A DNA stretch of 64,000 nucleotides from the NCBI GenBank assembly GCA_942492375.1, contig CALOEL010000014.1, positions 310,001 through 374,000 on the forward strand, given 5' to 3'. The stretch comes from JAHEAO01 sp942492375. GTDB taxonomy: Bacteria; Pseudomonadota; Alphaproteobacteria; Rhodobacterales; Rhodobacteraceae. Shown here in pieces: positions 1 through 8,463 of the stretch; position 1 is the first letter of the stretch, and the number at the start of each line of letters is the position of its first letter. The position numbers and the translations under genes are program-made. The notes under the pieces were generated by a model. That model had not been told where the DNA came from. It saw only the letters and a program-made list of their open reading frames with translations, and did no database searches.

Positions 1-1
1 C

Positions 2-523
2 ACGCTGGACCTGCCGGTCGATCCGCCCGAGGCGGAGAAATGCGGGTCCTGCCGGGCTTGTCTGGATATCTGTCCGACCGACGCGTTTCCGGCCCCGTTC
101 CAGCTGGATGCACGGCGCTGCATCTCTTACCTGACGATCGAACATCACGGACCGGTCGATGACGAGCTGCGCGCGAAGATGGGCAACAGGATCTTCGGCT
201 GCGACGATTGTCTGGCGATCTGTCCCTGGAACAAGTTCGCGGCGAGCGCGAAGGACCTGCGCTATGCCGGAACCGGCGACCTGCGCGCGCCCCGGCTGGC
301 CGAGCTGGCGAAGCTGGGGGATGCGGAATTCCGAGCGATGTTCGCGGGCACGCCGGTGAAGCGGATCGGCCGGAACCGTTTCGTGCGCAACGTCTGCTAC
401 GCGATCGGCAATTCCGGCGACATGTCCTTGCGAGCGGTGGCGCAGGAGCTGTGCGACGACCCCGATCCGGTTGTCGCCGATGCGGCGCGCTGGGCCGTTG
501 CGCGGCTGGACCGGCCGGAGTAA
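2..523 (+). CDS. queG: Epoxyqueuosine reductase QueG, C-terminal part (5' end outside window)
   Basis: Reading frame open from the window edge to a TAA at 521. QueG reduces epoxyqueuosine to queuosine in tRNA, the last step of Q synthesis, using cobalamin and two [4Fe-4S] clusters in the cytoplasm. The visible part has the two ferredoxin-like motifs CGSCRACLDICP and CDDCLAICPW that bind the clusters, followed by a C-terminal helical HEAT-like tail (VADAARWAVARLD). The N-terminal cobalamin-binding portion is not in the window. A lytic transglycosylase follows 28 bases downstream. A queuosine-precursor transporter lies near the other end of the window. The motif pattern makes the call secure. 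Confidence 0.9.
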   Translation, partial: TLDLPVDPPEAEKCGSCRACLDICPTDAFPAPFQLDARRCISYLTIEHHGPVDDELRAKMGNRIFGCDDCLAICPWNKFAASAKDLRYAGTGDLRAPRLAELAKLGDAEFRAMFAGTPVKRIGRNRFVRNVCYAIGNSGDMSLRAVAQELCDDPDPVVADAARWAVARLDRPE

Positions 524-551
524 ACCGGGCGCGGGGCAGGAGGAGACCGAG

Positions 552-1013
552 ATGCAGGAATTTTCGCGCCGAGCCGCGCTGCTGGTGCTTGCGGGCGCCT
601 TGACGGGCTGCGGCATGCGCCGCGAGGAGAAGCAGGCGAAACGCAGCCTCTATTCCGGCGAGACACCGGAAGTGCGGCGGCTGATCAGCAAGTATTCCAG
701 GCTCTACGACATTCCCCCGCGGCTGATGCACCGCGTGGTGCAGCGTGAAAGCGGCTACAATCCGGCGGCGCGGAACGGCCCGTATTACGGCCTGATGCAG
801 ATCCATCCGCAGACCGCCGCGACGATGGGCTATCGCGGCCGCCCCAAGGGCTTGCTGGATGCGGAGACCAACCTGAAATATGCCGGAAAATACCTTCGCG
901 GGGCCTATCTGGTCGCCGATGGCGATCAGGACGCGGCCATCGGCTGGTATGCGCGGGGCTATTACTACGAGGCCAAGCGGCTGGGTTTGCTTGAGGAAAC
1001 CGGGCTGCGTTGA
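552..1013 (+). CDS. Lytic transglycosylase SLT-domain lipoprotein
   Basis: A 153-residue protein with a lipoprotein signal: a basic N terminus (FSRR), a hydrophobic stretch and lipobox LTGC with the acylated Cys at residue 20. The rest is one SLT (lysozyme-like) domain: RESGYNP carries the catalytic Glu, then YGLMQIHPQTA and the AGKYLRGAY helix, ending in AIGWYARGYYY. Such enzymes cleave peptidoglycan between MurNAc and GlcNAc, here probably anchored in the outer membrane. The ATG at 552 is preferred over upstream in-frame starts because it begins the signal peptide and has a GGAGGAGA ribosome site just before it. It is short, a single-domain form. Confidence 0.85.
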   Translation: MQEFSRRAALLVLAGALTGCGMRREEKQAKRSLYSGETPEVRRLISKYSRLYDIPPRLMHRVVQRESGYNPAARNGPYYGLMQIHPQTAATMGYRGRPKGLLDAETNLKYAGKYLRGAYLVADGDQDAAIGWYARGYYYEAKRLGLLEETGLR

Positions 1014-1113
1014 GCCCGTTTGGCGGAGTTTGGCGCGTCGGGATTTGCGGGATTTGGCAGGTCGAGGGACACATGCTAGACTCGATTCTCCACCGACAAG
1101 GGGAGCCACTGCC

Positions 1114-1299
1114 ATGACACGACATATCGCCGACAAGGATCATGCCCGCGGCAGCGCCCGGATCCGCAACTATACGCGGATCGAGCGGGAAAACGTGCCA
1201 AATCCGGTGACGAAGAGGCTGCAGACCCGGCCGGAATTGCGGACCGAGGCCGCGCGGTTGAGGGCCTATCTGAAGATCGAGCGCGGTTTTCAGGCCTGA
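1114..1299 (+). CDS. Small basic protein of unknown function
   Basis: A 61-residue frame with an AGGGGAGCC ribosome site seven bases before the ATG. The product is rich in Arg, Lys and Asp/Glu (starts MTRHIADKD, ends KIERGFQA), with no signal peptide, membrane segment or Cys. It lies alone between the transglycosylase and a DMT exporter, about 100 bases from each. I do not recognise a family. The good ribosome site and charged, helix-friendly composition favour a real gene, but its small size leaves doubt. Confidence 0.5.
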   Translation: MTRHIADKDHARGSARIRNYTRIERENVPNPVTKRLQTRPELRTEAARLRAYLKIERGFQA

Positions 1300-1398
1300 C
1301 GGCTGACACTGCGGCGCCGGGCGCCGCGGTGCGATTTCGCGCATTGCCTTCCGGACAGCCGCGGATAGGGTGGGGTCCGAGCCATCCGGACGCCCCGC

Positions 1399-2319
1399 AT
1401 GAATCCCCTGCACGGCATTTTTCTGAAAATCGCCTCTGTGACGATCTTCGTTGCGATGGCGAGCCTGATCAAGGCAGCGGCGGGTCATGGCGTGCCGCCG
1501 GGAGAAGCCGTGTTTTTCCGGTCGTTTTTCGCCATTCCGGTCATTCTTGTCTGGCTGTCCGCATCGGGACGCCTGCATGACGGCCTGAAGACGGCGCAGC
1601 CTTTGGGTCATGTCTGGCGCGGGCTGGTCGGGACCAGTGCGATGGGGCTGGGTTTTGCGGGGCTGGGCCTGTTGCCGCTGCCCGAAGTGACGGCGATCGG
1701 CTATGCCGCGCCGCTTCTTGTGGTGGTGCTGGCGGCGATGTTTCTGGGCGAGCAGGTCCGGATCTACCGGTTGTCCGCGGTTGCGCTTGGGCTGGTCGGT
1801 GTCCTGATCGTGCTCTCGCCGAGACTGACGGTGATCGAAGACGCCGATATGCGGCAGACGCTGGGCGCGGTGCTGGTGCTGGGATCGGCGCTGTTCGCGG
1901 CGCTGGCGCAGGTGTTCGTGCGCAAGTTGGTGCAGCTCGAGTCGACCTCGGCGATCGTGTTCTACTTCTCGGTCTCGGCGACGGTTCTGTCGCTGGTCAC
2001 CCTGCCCTACGGTTGGGTGATGCCGACGATGCCGGTGGTGGCGATGCTGGTGCTTGCCGGGCTGCTGGGCGGGATCGGGCAGATCCTGCTGACCTCGGCC
2101 TATCGGCATGCGGATGTCTCGGTGATCGCGCCCTTCGAATATGCCTCGATGCTTCTGGCGATCGGGTCGGGTTTCTTCTTTTTCGGCGAAGTGCCGACGC
2201 TGCCGACCATCGGTGGTGCTGCGCTGATCATTCTGGCCGGGGTTCTGATCATCTACCGCGAGCGCCAGCTGGGTCTGGAGCGAGAGAAGCAGCGGCGGGC
2301 GATGACGCCGGGCGGGTGA
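1399..2319 (+). CDS. DMT superfamily (EamA) transporter
   Basis: A 306-residue integral membrane protein with about ten hydrophobic segments, arranged as two EamA repeats, for example GLGFAGLGLLPLPEVTAIGY in the first and AGLLGGIGQILLTSAYRHAD in the second. The motif PxxVTAIGYAAPLLVVVLAA with the following FLGE(Q) turn is typical of the family. These drug/metabolite transporters usually export amino acids, nucleosides or other small metabolites across the inner membrane. The substrate here cannot be read from sequence. A second, different EamA protein lies at 17186. The tail after the last membrane segment (YRERQLGLEREKQRRA) is charged and cytoplasmic. Confidence 0.85.
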   Translation: MNPLHGIFLKIASVTIFVAMASLIKAAAGHGVPPGEAVFFRSFFAIPVILVWLSASGRLHDGLKTAQPLGHVWRGLVGTSAMGLGFAGLGLLPLPEVTAIGYAAPLLVVVLAAMFLGEQVRIYRLSAVALGLVGVLIVLSPRLTVIEDADMRQTLGAVLVLGSALFAALAQVFVRKLVQLESTSAIVFYFSVSATVLSLVTLPYGWVMPTMPVVAMLVLAGLLGGIGQILLTSAYRHADVSVIAPFEYASMLLAIGSGFFFFGEVPTLPTIGGAALIILAGVLIIYRERQLGLEREKQRRAMTPGG

Positions 2320-2327
2320 CCGGGCGG

Positions 2328-2756
2328 TCAGGGGCCGGACGGGCTGCGCTGGGCCAGCCGCAATGCGGTGACCGCGGCGCGAACGCCCCGGGCTGCTTCG
2401 GATGGGCGGAAAGGGCCGAAGCGGTTCGGCCCGACGATATAGGTGATACGGACCTCATCGCCGGTGGTTTCGTAGAGCCGGAAGTGGTGGTCGGCGCCGA
2501 AGCCGGCGAAACTGCGCGACAGAAGGCGCTGGACCTCTCGACGCGACAGGGAAGGATCGGCCGCCTGTCCCCAGTCGATCTGGATCGCGATGGCCTGGAT
2601 GCCGGCGCTGCCCGGTCGGGCGGCGAGATCCTGCTGCGTGATCCCGAGGGGGCGCAGGCTGGCGTCGTGGGTGGCCCGGTAATAGGCATAGGCGCCGGCT
2701 GCGGGCAATCCGACGATCAGGATCATGGCGGGCAACAGCAGGTTCAGGCGGACCAT
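2328..2756 (-). CDS. Conserved hypothetical protein with N-terminal membrane anchor or signal
   Basis: A 142-residue protein starting MVRLNLLLPAMILIVGLPAAGAY, an uncleaved anchor or signal sequence, followed by a soluble domain of about 115 residues (QAIAIQIDWGQAAD, FRLYETTGDEVRITYIVG, GPFRPSEAARGVRAAVTALR). It is convergent with the DMT exporter, whose stop is only eight bases away, and lies downstream of the beta-propeller gene on the same strand. The soluble part looks like a small alpha/beta periplasmic fold. I do not recognise the family and give no function. Confidence 0.6.
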   Translation of the reverse strand: MVRLNLLLPAMILIVGLPAAGAYAYYRATHDASLRPLGITQQDLAARPGSAGIQAIAIQIDWGQAADPSLSRREVQRLLSRSFAGFGADHHFRLYETTGDEVRITYIVGPNRFGPFRPSEAARGVRAAVTALRLAQRSPSGP

Positions 2757-2807
2757 GGATGAATTCCCTTGCTGGCCCAGATCAGCACGAACAGGGTTCA
2801 GGAAGCG

Positions 2808-3956
2808 TTAACGGGATGCGAGGGTTTCCACCGAGGTGATCGTCGGAAGGTGGCGGGCGATCTCCGACCATGTCTCGCCATGGTCGCGGGTTGCGAAGAC
2901 CGAGCCAGAATTGGTGCCGAAATAGACACTGTTCTCACCCGCTGGACCGGTCGCCATGGCTTGCCGCAAGACGGTGAAGAAGCAGTCCTGCTGGGGCAGG
3001 CCCTGGCGCATGGCTTGCCATGTGTCGCCGGCATCCTCGGACCGCCAGACCGCCGCGGCCGCATCGGGCGGGAACCGGCCCTGGCTGTCACCGTTCAGCG
3101 GGATCGTCCATATCCGGTCCGGGTTCTCGGGATCGACCGCGATCGGAAAGCCAAATGTCGAGGGCAAGCCGCCGGTGATGTCGTCCCAGTTCCGGCCGCC
3201 GTCGCGGCTGCGGTAAACGCCGTGATGGTTCTGCTGGTAGAGCAGATCGCCGGAATGGCCGGGCGCGCGGACCATGTTGTGAACGCAATGCCCTGTTTCA
3301 CCGTCGCGCGGCGCGGCCGGGTGGTCGTGATGCGCGCAGGCATCTGCGTTCGAAAGCCGGTTGCGGCGGTCCCAGCTGGCGCCTTCGTCCTCGGTGGCGA
3401 AGACGCCGGCGGCGGAGATTCCGACCCAGAGTTTCGCGGGATCGGCGGGGTCGGGCAGGATCGTGTGCAGCGTCAGCCCCGCTGCGCCGGGGTTCCAGTT
3501 CTCGGCCGACGGATGGTCGTTCAGGCTGTGGATCTTTTCCCAGGACGCGCCGCCATCCGTGCTTTTCAACAGGGTTGCGGGTTTGGTGCCGGCATAGAGC
3601 GTGCCATGCGCGAAGCCGAGCGACCAGAGCTGCGCGAATTCATCGTTGAAGGGCGGTGTGGTCGGGCTCCAGCCGATCATCTCGGCGAAGTCTGCGTCCT
3701 TCTCGGCCCAGTGGTCGACGGTGCCGCGGGTCAGTTTCGTATGGGTCCAGCTTTCGCCACCATCTGCCGAGGACCAGACCCCGGCACCGTGCCAGTCGCC
3801 GCCGCCGCCGGCCCAGATCCGGCCGCTTTCCGCATCGCCGATCACGTGCTGGATCGGCGCGCCGTCGCAATGCGGCCCGTTCGCGCGCCAGCCTTCGGCC
3901 GTATCGGTCAGCAGAAAGGCGCCTTTGGTCGTGCCAACGAGAACGGTTGTGGACAT
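2808..3956 (-). CDS. BNR/Asp-box beta-propeller protein (sialidase-like fold), likely not a sialidase
   Basis: A 382-residue protein made of repeated Asp-box strands, for example SADGGESWTH, STDGGASWEK, TEDEGASWDR, SRDGGRNWDD, SEDAGDTWQA and TRDHGETWSE, spaced through the whole chain as in six- or seven-bladed propellers. It opens with STTVLVGTTKGAFLL and lacks a signal peptide, so it is probably cytoplasmic. Asp-box repeats are structural: no sialidase active-site Arg triad is apparent, so a hydrolase role should not be assumed. The ATG at 3956 has an AAAGGGAGC ribosome site; a longer start 42 bases upstream has none. Confidence 0.75.
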   Translation of the reverse strand: MSTTVLVGTTKGAFLLTDTAEGWRANGPHCDGAPIQHVIGDAESGRIWAGGGGDWHGAGVWSSADGGESWTHTKLTRGTVDHWAEKDADFAEMIGWSPTTPPFNDEFAQLWSLGFAHGTLYAGTKPATLLKSTDGGASWEKIHSLNDHPSAENWNPGAAGLTLHTILPDPADPAKLWVGISAAGVFATEDEGASWDRRNRLSNADACAHHDHPAAPRDGETGHCVHNMVRAPGHSGDLLYQQNHHGVYRSRDGGRNWDDITGGLPSTFGFPIAVDPENPDRIWTIPLNGDSQGRFPPDAAAAVWRSEDAGDTWQAMRQGLPQQDCFFTVLRQAMATGPAGENSVYFGTNSGSVFATRDHGETWSEIARHLPTITSVETLASR

Positions 3957-4074
3957 CGCTTGCTCCCTTTGCTGCTGCGAGAGGATAGCAAAGCCCAAGC
4001 GATTCTGCGCCGGGATTCCGCAGAGGGCGGTCGAACGGTCCGCCGTTGGGCGGATCAGTCTCTGATAAGGCGTT

Positions 4075-4944
4075 TCAGCTTCGCACCAGCTTCTCGTAAC
4101 TTTCCGCGACCTCTCGGGTCAGGGCGCCGACCTCGAAGGTGTAGTCGCCGATCTGGCCGACCGGGGTGATCTCGGCGGCGGTGCCGGTCAGCCAGCACTG
4201 TTCGAACCCCTCCAGCTCTTCGGGCATGATGTGGCGTTCGTGGACCGTCACGTTGCGATCCTTCAGCATGCCGACCACCGTCTGACGGGTGATGCCGTTC
4301 AGGAAGCAATCGGGTTTCGGCGTGTGCACTTCGCCGTCCTTGACGAAGAAGATGTTTGCGCCCGTCGCCTCGGCGACATAGCCGCGATAGTCGAACATCA
4401 TGGCGTCGGAACAGCCTTTCGCCTCGGCCGCGTGTTTCGACATCGTGCAGATCATGTAGAGTCCGGCGGCCTTGGCTTCGGAGGGGATGGTCTCGGGTGA
4501 GGGACGCTTCCAGCGCGCGATGTCGAGCTTGGCCCCCTTCATCTTGGCGTCGCCGTAATAGCTGCCCCATTCCCAGGCCGCGACGGCCATCCGCACCGGG
4601 TTGCGCGCCGAGGCGACGCCCATATCTTCGCCGGCGCCGCGCCAGGCGAGCACGCGCACATAGGCATCGGTGAAACCGTTCGCCTTCAGCACTGCCTGCT
4701 TGGCCTCTTCGATCTGTTCGACGGTGTAGGGCACTTCGAAGTCGATCAACCGGCCGGAATTGATCAGGCGTTTGGAATGCTCGACGGATTTGAAAATCTT
4801 GCCATTGTAGCACCGCTCACCCTCGAAGACGGACGAGGCGTAGTGCAGCGCATGGGTCAGGATATGCACCTTCGCGTCGCGCCATTCGACAAGTTTGCCG
4901 TCCATCCAGATCTTGCCGTCGCGATCGTCATATGCGCCCGTCAT
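4075..4944 (-). CDS. ilvE: Branched-chain amino acid aminotransferase
   Basis: A 289-residue class IV PLP aminotransferase. It interconverts Leu, Ile and Val with their 2-oxo acids using glutamate/2-oxoglutarate. Landmarks: HALHYASSVFEGERCY at the N terminus, the PLP-lysine in IPSEAKAAG (about Lys158), the ALDVNGY-like segment MMFDYRGYVAEATGANIFF, the PGITR-like NGITRQTVVG loop and GTAAEITPVGQIGDY near the C terminus. Length and order match bacterial IlvE. It stands alone, divergent from the petP-petR pair, with about 170 bases between the start codons. Confidence 0.92.
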   Translation of the reverse strand: MTGAYDDRDGKIWMDGKLVEWRDAKVHILTHALHYASSVFEGERCYNGKIFKSVEHSKRLINSGRLIDFEVPYTVEQIEEAKQAVLKANGFTDAYVRVLAWRGAGEDMGVASARNPVRMAVAAWEWGSYYGDAKMKGAKLDIARWKRPSPETIPSEAKAAGLYMICTMSKHAAEAKGCSDAMMFDYRGYVAEATGANIFFVKDGEVHTPKPDCFLNGITRQTVVGMLKDRNVTVHERHIMPEELEGFEQCWLTGTAAEITPVGQIGDYTFEVGALTREVAESYEKLVRS

Positions 4945-5115
4945 CAGAGCATCCTCCAGCTGGGCCCGCAGGCCGGTTGGCGAAAGTTGCGCAAATTAAG
5001 TCCGTTTCGGACATTAAATTACGCGAAATCGCAAAACCGCTAGCAATTGATTCTTGGAAAGTCAACAAGGCTGACATAAAATCGCGGCGGAATTGAGCGA
5101 GGATCGGGGAAAGCG

Positions 5116-5628
5116 ATGAATCGGCATGGCGGGGTCGGCGGACCGGGCGGCGAGAGCCTTCTGTTTCTGACAGACGAGCAGCTGAAGAAGGGTATCGAGG
5201 CGATGTTCTTCGCCTATCGCGGGTTCACGGCAGATCCCGACCGAATCCTGGAGAATTACGCCTACGGGCGCGCCCACCACCGCGCGCTGCATTTCATAAA
5301 CCGAAGCCCCGGCACCACGGTCAGCAACCTGCTGTCGATTCTGGGGGTGACCAAGCAGTCGCTGAACCGTGTCTTGCGCACGCTGATTGCCGATGGTCTG
5401 GTGGAAAGCAGAGTGGGCCGGCGCGACAAGCGCGAGCGCCATCTTCACCTGACAGCCGAGGGGGCCGAGCTGGAAAAGGAGCTTTCGGAGGCGCAGCGCA
5501 ACCGGATGCGGATCGCGTTTCGCACCGCAGGTCCCGAGGCCGTCAGCGGGTTTCGGCAGGTGCTGGAGGCGATGATGGATACCGAGATGCGCCGGCAGTA
5601 CCAGCGGTTGAAGGATGGACGTTCATGA
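5116..5628 (+). CDS. petP: MarR-family regulator, PetP type
   Basis: A 170-residue MarR protein. The winged helix runs through TTVSNLLSILGVTKQSLNRVLRTLI (recognition helix) and the wing SRVGRRDKRERHLHLTAEG. It overlaps the response regulator downstream by four bases (ATGA), so the two are translationally coupled. In Rhodobacter capsulatus a MarR protein PetP and a response regulator PetR form such a pair, needed for cytochrome bc1 expression. The arrangement and sequence character here match that pair. In this window the bc1 genes are about 17 kb away instead of adjacent. Confidence 0.8.
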   Translation: MNRHGGVGGPGGESLLFLTDEQLKKGIEAMFFAYRGFTADPDRILENYAYGRAHHRALHFINRSPGTTVSNLLSILGVTKQSLNRVLRTLIADGLVESRVGRRDKRERHLHLTAEGAELEKELSEAQRNRMRIAFRTAGPEAVSGFRQVLEAMMDTEMRRQYQRLKDGRS

Positions 5629-6326
5629 GCGCGTCCGAGTCGCATCTGCTGATCGTCGATGATGACGAACGCATCAGGGGATTGTTGCAGAAATTCCTGA
5701 TCCGAAGCGGGTTCTTAGTGACCGCGGCGCGCGATGCCGCACATGCGCGTCGCATCCTTTCGGGGCTGGCGTTCGACATGATCATCCTCGACATCATGAT
5801 GCCCGGCGAAGATGGGGTGAGTCTGACGAAATCGCTGCGCGAGACCATGAAGACACCGATCCTGCTTCTGACCGCGAAGGGCGAGACCGGCGATCGGATC
5901 ACCGGATTGGAGGCGGGGGCAGACGACTATCTGCCCAAGCCGTTCGAGCCGAAGGAACTGCTGTTGCGGATCAACGCGATCCTGCGCCGGGTGCCGCAGG
6001 CGCCGGTCGATACCGGCATCCCCAAGGTCCTGCATCTGGGCCTGATCCGCTACGATGTGGAGCGCGGCGAGATGTGGCAAGGCGACGATCCCGTGCGGCT
6101 GACCGCTACGGAAAGCCAGCTGATGCGGATCTTCTCGGCGACGCCGGCAGAGGCCGTGACGCGCAGCGAACTGGTGGAAAAACTGGGCCGCGACAAGGGC
6201 CAGGCGCAAGAGCGCGCGGTCGATGTGCAGATCACCCGGCTGCGGCGCAAGATCGAGGCCGATCCGAAGCAGCCGCGCTATCTGCAAACGGTGCGAGGCG
6301 AGGGGTACATGCTCGCGCCGGACTGA
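5625..6326 (+). CDS. petR: OmpR/PhoB-type response regulator, PetR type
   Basis: A 233-residue regulator: receiver domain (LIVDDDERIRG acidic pocket, phospho-acceptor Asp56 in MIILDIMMPGEDG, Thr in LLLTAKGE, Lys in DYLPKPFEPKELL) and a C-terminal winged-helix output domain (VRLTATESQLMRIF, QERAVDVQITRLRRKI, YLQTVRGEGYML). It shares the ATGA overlap with the MarR gene. No histidine kinase lies nearby, so the cognate kinase is either distant or absent. By analogy with R. capsulatus PetR it probably activates respiratory or bc1 genes; that is inference from pairing. Confidence 0.82.
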   Translation: MSASESHLLIVDDDERIRGLLQKFLIRSGFLVTAARDAAHARRILSGLAFDMIILDIMMPGEDGVSLTKSLRETMKTPILLLTAKGETGDRITGLEAGADDYLPKPFEPKELLLRINAILRRVPQAPVDTGIPKVLHLGLIRYDVERGEMWQGDDPVRLTATESQLMRIFSATPAEAVTRSELVEKLGRDKGQAQERAVDVQITRLRRKIEADPKQPRYLQTVRGEGYMLAPD

Positions 6327-6396
6327 TCGCCGTGGTGCTTTCGGCGCGGTCCGATGCCTCCGGCGGGGATATTTTCAAGACAATGAAGGAGCGGGT

Positions 6397-7332
6397 ATGA
6401 CCACAGCCTATTTCAGCCACGATGATTGCCTGGGGCATGTCACGCCACCGGGCCATCCCGAACGGGTCGAGCGGCTGGCGGCCATCGCTTCCGCCTTGTC
6501 AGAAACGCGTTTCGACGCGCTCGACCGCGCAGAGGCCCCGCTGGCGAGCGACGAGGACCTGCTGCTCTGCCATCCGCAGCGATACATCGACCGGATCCGC
6601 AAGGCGGAGCCGGACGAGGGCACGGTGTCGCTGGATCCCGATACGCATATGTCGCCGGGATCGATGCAGGCAGCGTTGCGCGCCGTCGGCGGAGGCATCG
6701 CGGCGGTCGACCGGGTCCTCGACGGTGTCGCGGCGAACGCTTTCGTCGGCTGCCGGCCCTGCGGCCATCATGCAGAGACCGAACGGCCGATGGGATTCTG
6801 CATGTTCGGCAACGTCGCCATAGCGGCCAAGCACGCGCTGGACCGGCGCGGGCTGAGCCGAGTGGCAGTGGTCGATTTCGACGTGCATCATGGTAACGGC
6901 ACGCAGGACCTGTTGTGGAGCGAAGGGCGGACGCTGTTCATCTCGAGCCACCAGATGCCGCTATTTCCGGGGACCGGGGCCGCGCATGAGCGGGGCGCGC
7001 ATGACAACATCATCAACGTCCCGCTGTCACCCAACACCGGCGGCGCCGAGATGCGCAAGGCCTATGAAGGCACGGTCTTCCCCGCGCTCAAGGAGTACCG
7101 GCCGGAATTGATCCTCGTCTCCGCCGGCTTCGATGCGCATGCGGCCGATCCGCTGGCTAATCTGAACTGGACGGCCGAGGATTTCGGATGGTTGACGGAC
7201 CGGCTTTGCGATCTGGCCGAGGAGAGCTGCGAGGGGCGGCTGGTCTCGACACTGGAGGGCGGATATGATCTGACGGCGCTGGGCCAGTCGGTGGCGGCCC
7301 ATGTTGCGGTTTTGATGGAGCGGGGCGGATGA
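6397..7332 (+). CDS. Histone deacetylase family protein (acetoin utilisation/acetylpolyamine amidohydrolase type)
   Basis: A 311-residue arginase/deacetylase-fold enzyme. It starts MTTAYFSHDDCLGHVTPPGHPERVERL, with the HPE/R motif of the family, then CRPCGHHAETERPMGFCMFGNVAIAA and the zinc-binding VVDFDVHHGNGTQDL, SSHQMPLFPGTG, and SAGFDAHAADPL with the second metal Asp. It hydrolyses an acetyl-amide bond, on a substrate unknown in bacteria. Its stop overlaps the xseB start by four bases. The order deacetylase-xseB-ispA-dxs is a familiar Rhodobacterales arrangement. The ATG at 6397 is chosen over upstream frame extension because GAAGGAGCGGGT precedes it. Confidence 0.85.
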   Translation: MTTAYFSHDDCLGHVTPPGHPERVERLAAIASALSETRFDALDRAEAPLASDEDLLLCHPQRYIDRIRKAEPDEGTVSLDPDTHMSPGSMQAALRAVGGGIAAVDRVLDGVAANAFVGCRPCGHHAETERPMGFCMFGNVAIAAKHALDRRGLSRVAVVDFDVHHGNGTQDLLWSEGRTLFISSHQMPLFPGTGAAHERGAHDNIINVPLSPNTGGAEMRKAYEGTVFPALKEYRPELILVSAGFDAHAADPLANLNWTAEDFGWLTDRLCDLAEESCEGRLVSTLEGGYDLTALGQSVAAHVAVLMERGG

Positions 7333-7571
7333 GCGAGACGGCGGTTTCCGAAATGAGCTTCGAACAGGCGATGGCCGAACTCGAGCGTGTGGTGGGCCAG
7401 CTGGAACGTGGCGATGTACCGTTGGAAGAATCGATCAAGCTGTACGAGCGGGGCGCGGAGTTGAAGAAGCGCTGCGAAACCAAGCTGAAGGAAGCCGAGG
7501 AAAAGGTCGAGCGGATCACGCTGGCCGCCGACGGGACGCCCTCGGGAATGGACCCCGTCGAAGGGCTCTGA
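7329..7571 (+). CDS. xseB: Exodeoxyribonuclease VII small subunit
   Basis: An 80-residue protein with the XseB signature: MSFEQAMAELERVVGQLERGDVPLEESIKLYERG, then the ELKKRCETKLKEAEEKVERI helix. XseB forms coiled-coil arms that bind several copies of XseA to make the exonuclease acting on single-stranded DNA ends. The large subunit gene is not in the window. It overlaps the deacetylase-like gene by four bases and is followed after three bases by ispA, so it sits inside an isoprenoid operon, as in many proteobacteria. Confidence 0.93.
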   Translation: MSETAVSEMSFEQAMAELERVVGQLERGDVPLEESIKLYERGAELKKRCETKLKEAEEKVERITLAADGTPSGMDPVEGL

Positions 7572-7574
7572 CCA

Positions 7575-8444
7575 ATGTTTCAGCAGCGTCTGGCGGATGT
7601 GGCCATGCAGGTGGAAGCGCATCTGGCCGAGGTGCTCATGCCGCTGGGCGCAACGCCCCTGGCCGAGGCGATGCGCTATGCCACGAATGGCGGCAAGCGG
7701 CTGCGGGCGTTTCTGGTGATGGAGAGCGCCGCCCTGCACGGCGTGGCAGATGAGCAGAGCGTCTGGGCGGCGATCTCGGTCGAGATGATGCATGGATACA
7801 GCCTGGTGCATGACGACCTGCCCTGCATGGATGACGACGACCTGCGCCGGGGGCTTCCAACGGTGCATGTCAACTGGGACGAAGCGACGGCGGTTCTTGC
7901 CGGTGATGCACTGCAGAGCATGGCATTTCAGTGTCTGACACGGGCAGAACTGCATCCCGACCCGGCCATACGACTTGCCCTGACCGGTGCGATGGCGCGG
8001 GCGTCCGGCGCGCAGGGCATGGTGCTGGGACAGGCGCAGGACATCGCCGCGGAAACGGCACGTGAGAGGCTGACGCTTGAGCAGATCACCGAACTTCAGG
8101 CGCTCAAGACCGGGGCGCTGATCCGGTGGTCGGCCACTGCGGGCGCGGTTCTGGCGGCAGGAGATGCAGAGCCGCTCGAGCGTTATGCGCGGGCTCTGGG
8201 GCTTGCCTTTCAGATCGCCGACGACATCTTGGACGTAACGGGCGATACTGCGAAGACCGGCAAACGCGTGGGCAAGGACGCCGAGGCAGGAAAGGCCACC
8301 TTCGTGTCGCTTCTGGGTCTCGGCGCCGCGAGGGACCGCGCCAAGGCCCTTGTGGCCGAAGCGGAGGCGGCGCTGTCACCCTATGGCGACAGAGCGGACA
8401 CCTTGCGGGACGCGGCGCGCTTCGTTATCTCGCGCGAGACGTAA
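7575..8444 (+). CDS. ispA: Farnesyl diphosphate synthase (polyprenyl synthetase)
   Basis: A 289-residue all-helical prenyltransferase joining IPP to DMAPP and GPP to give C15 farnesyl diphosphate. Both Asp-rich motifs are present: first (FARM) VHDDLPCMDDDDLRRG, with a YSL stretch just before it, and second (SARM) FQIADDILDVTGD. GGKRLRAFLV near residue 40 binds the IPP diphosphate. Chain-length residues before the first Asp motif fit a short-chain product. It lies between xseB and dxs, so precursor synthesis (Dxs) and elongation (IspA) are co-expressed. Confidence 0.92.
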   Translation: MFQQRLADVAMQVEAHLAEVLMPLGATPLAEAMRYATNGGKRLRAFLVMESAALHGVADEQSVWAAISVEMMHGYSLVHDDLPCMDDDDLRRGLPTVHVNWDEATAVLAGDALQSMAFQCLTRAELHPDPAIRLALTGAMARASGAQGMVLGQAQDIAAETARERLTLEQITELQALKTGALIRWSATAGAVLAAGDAEPLERYARALGLAFQIADDILDVTGDTAKTGKRVGKDAEAGKATFVSLLGLGAARDRAKALVAEAEAALSPYGDRADTLRDAARFVISRET

Positions 8445-8463
8445 CAGGGCCCAAGGGGGCTGG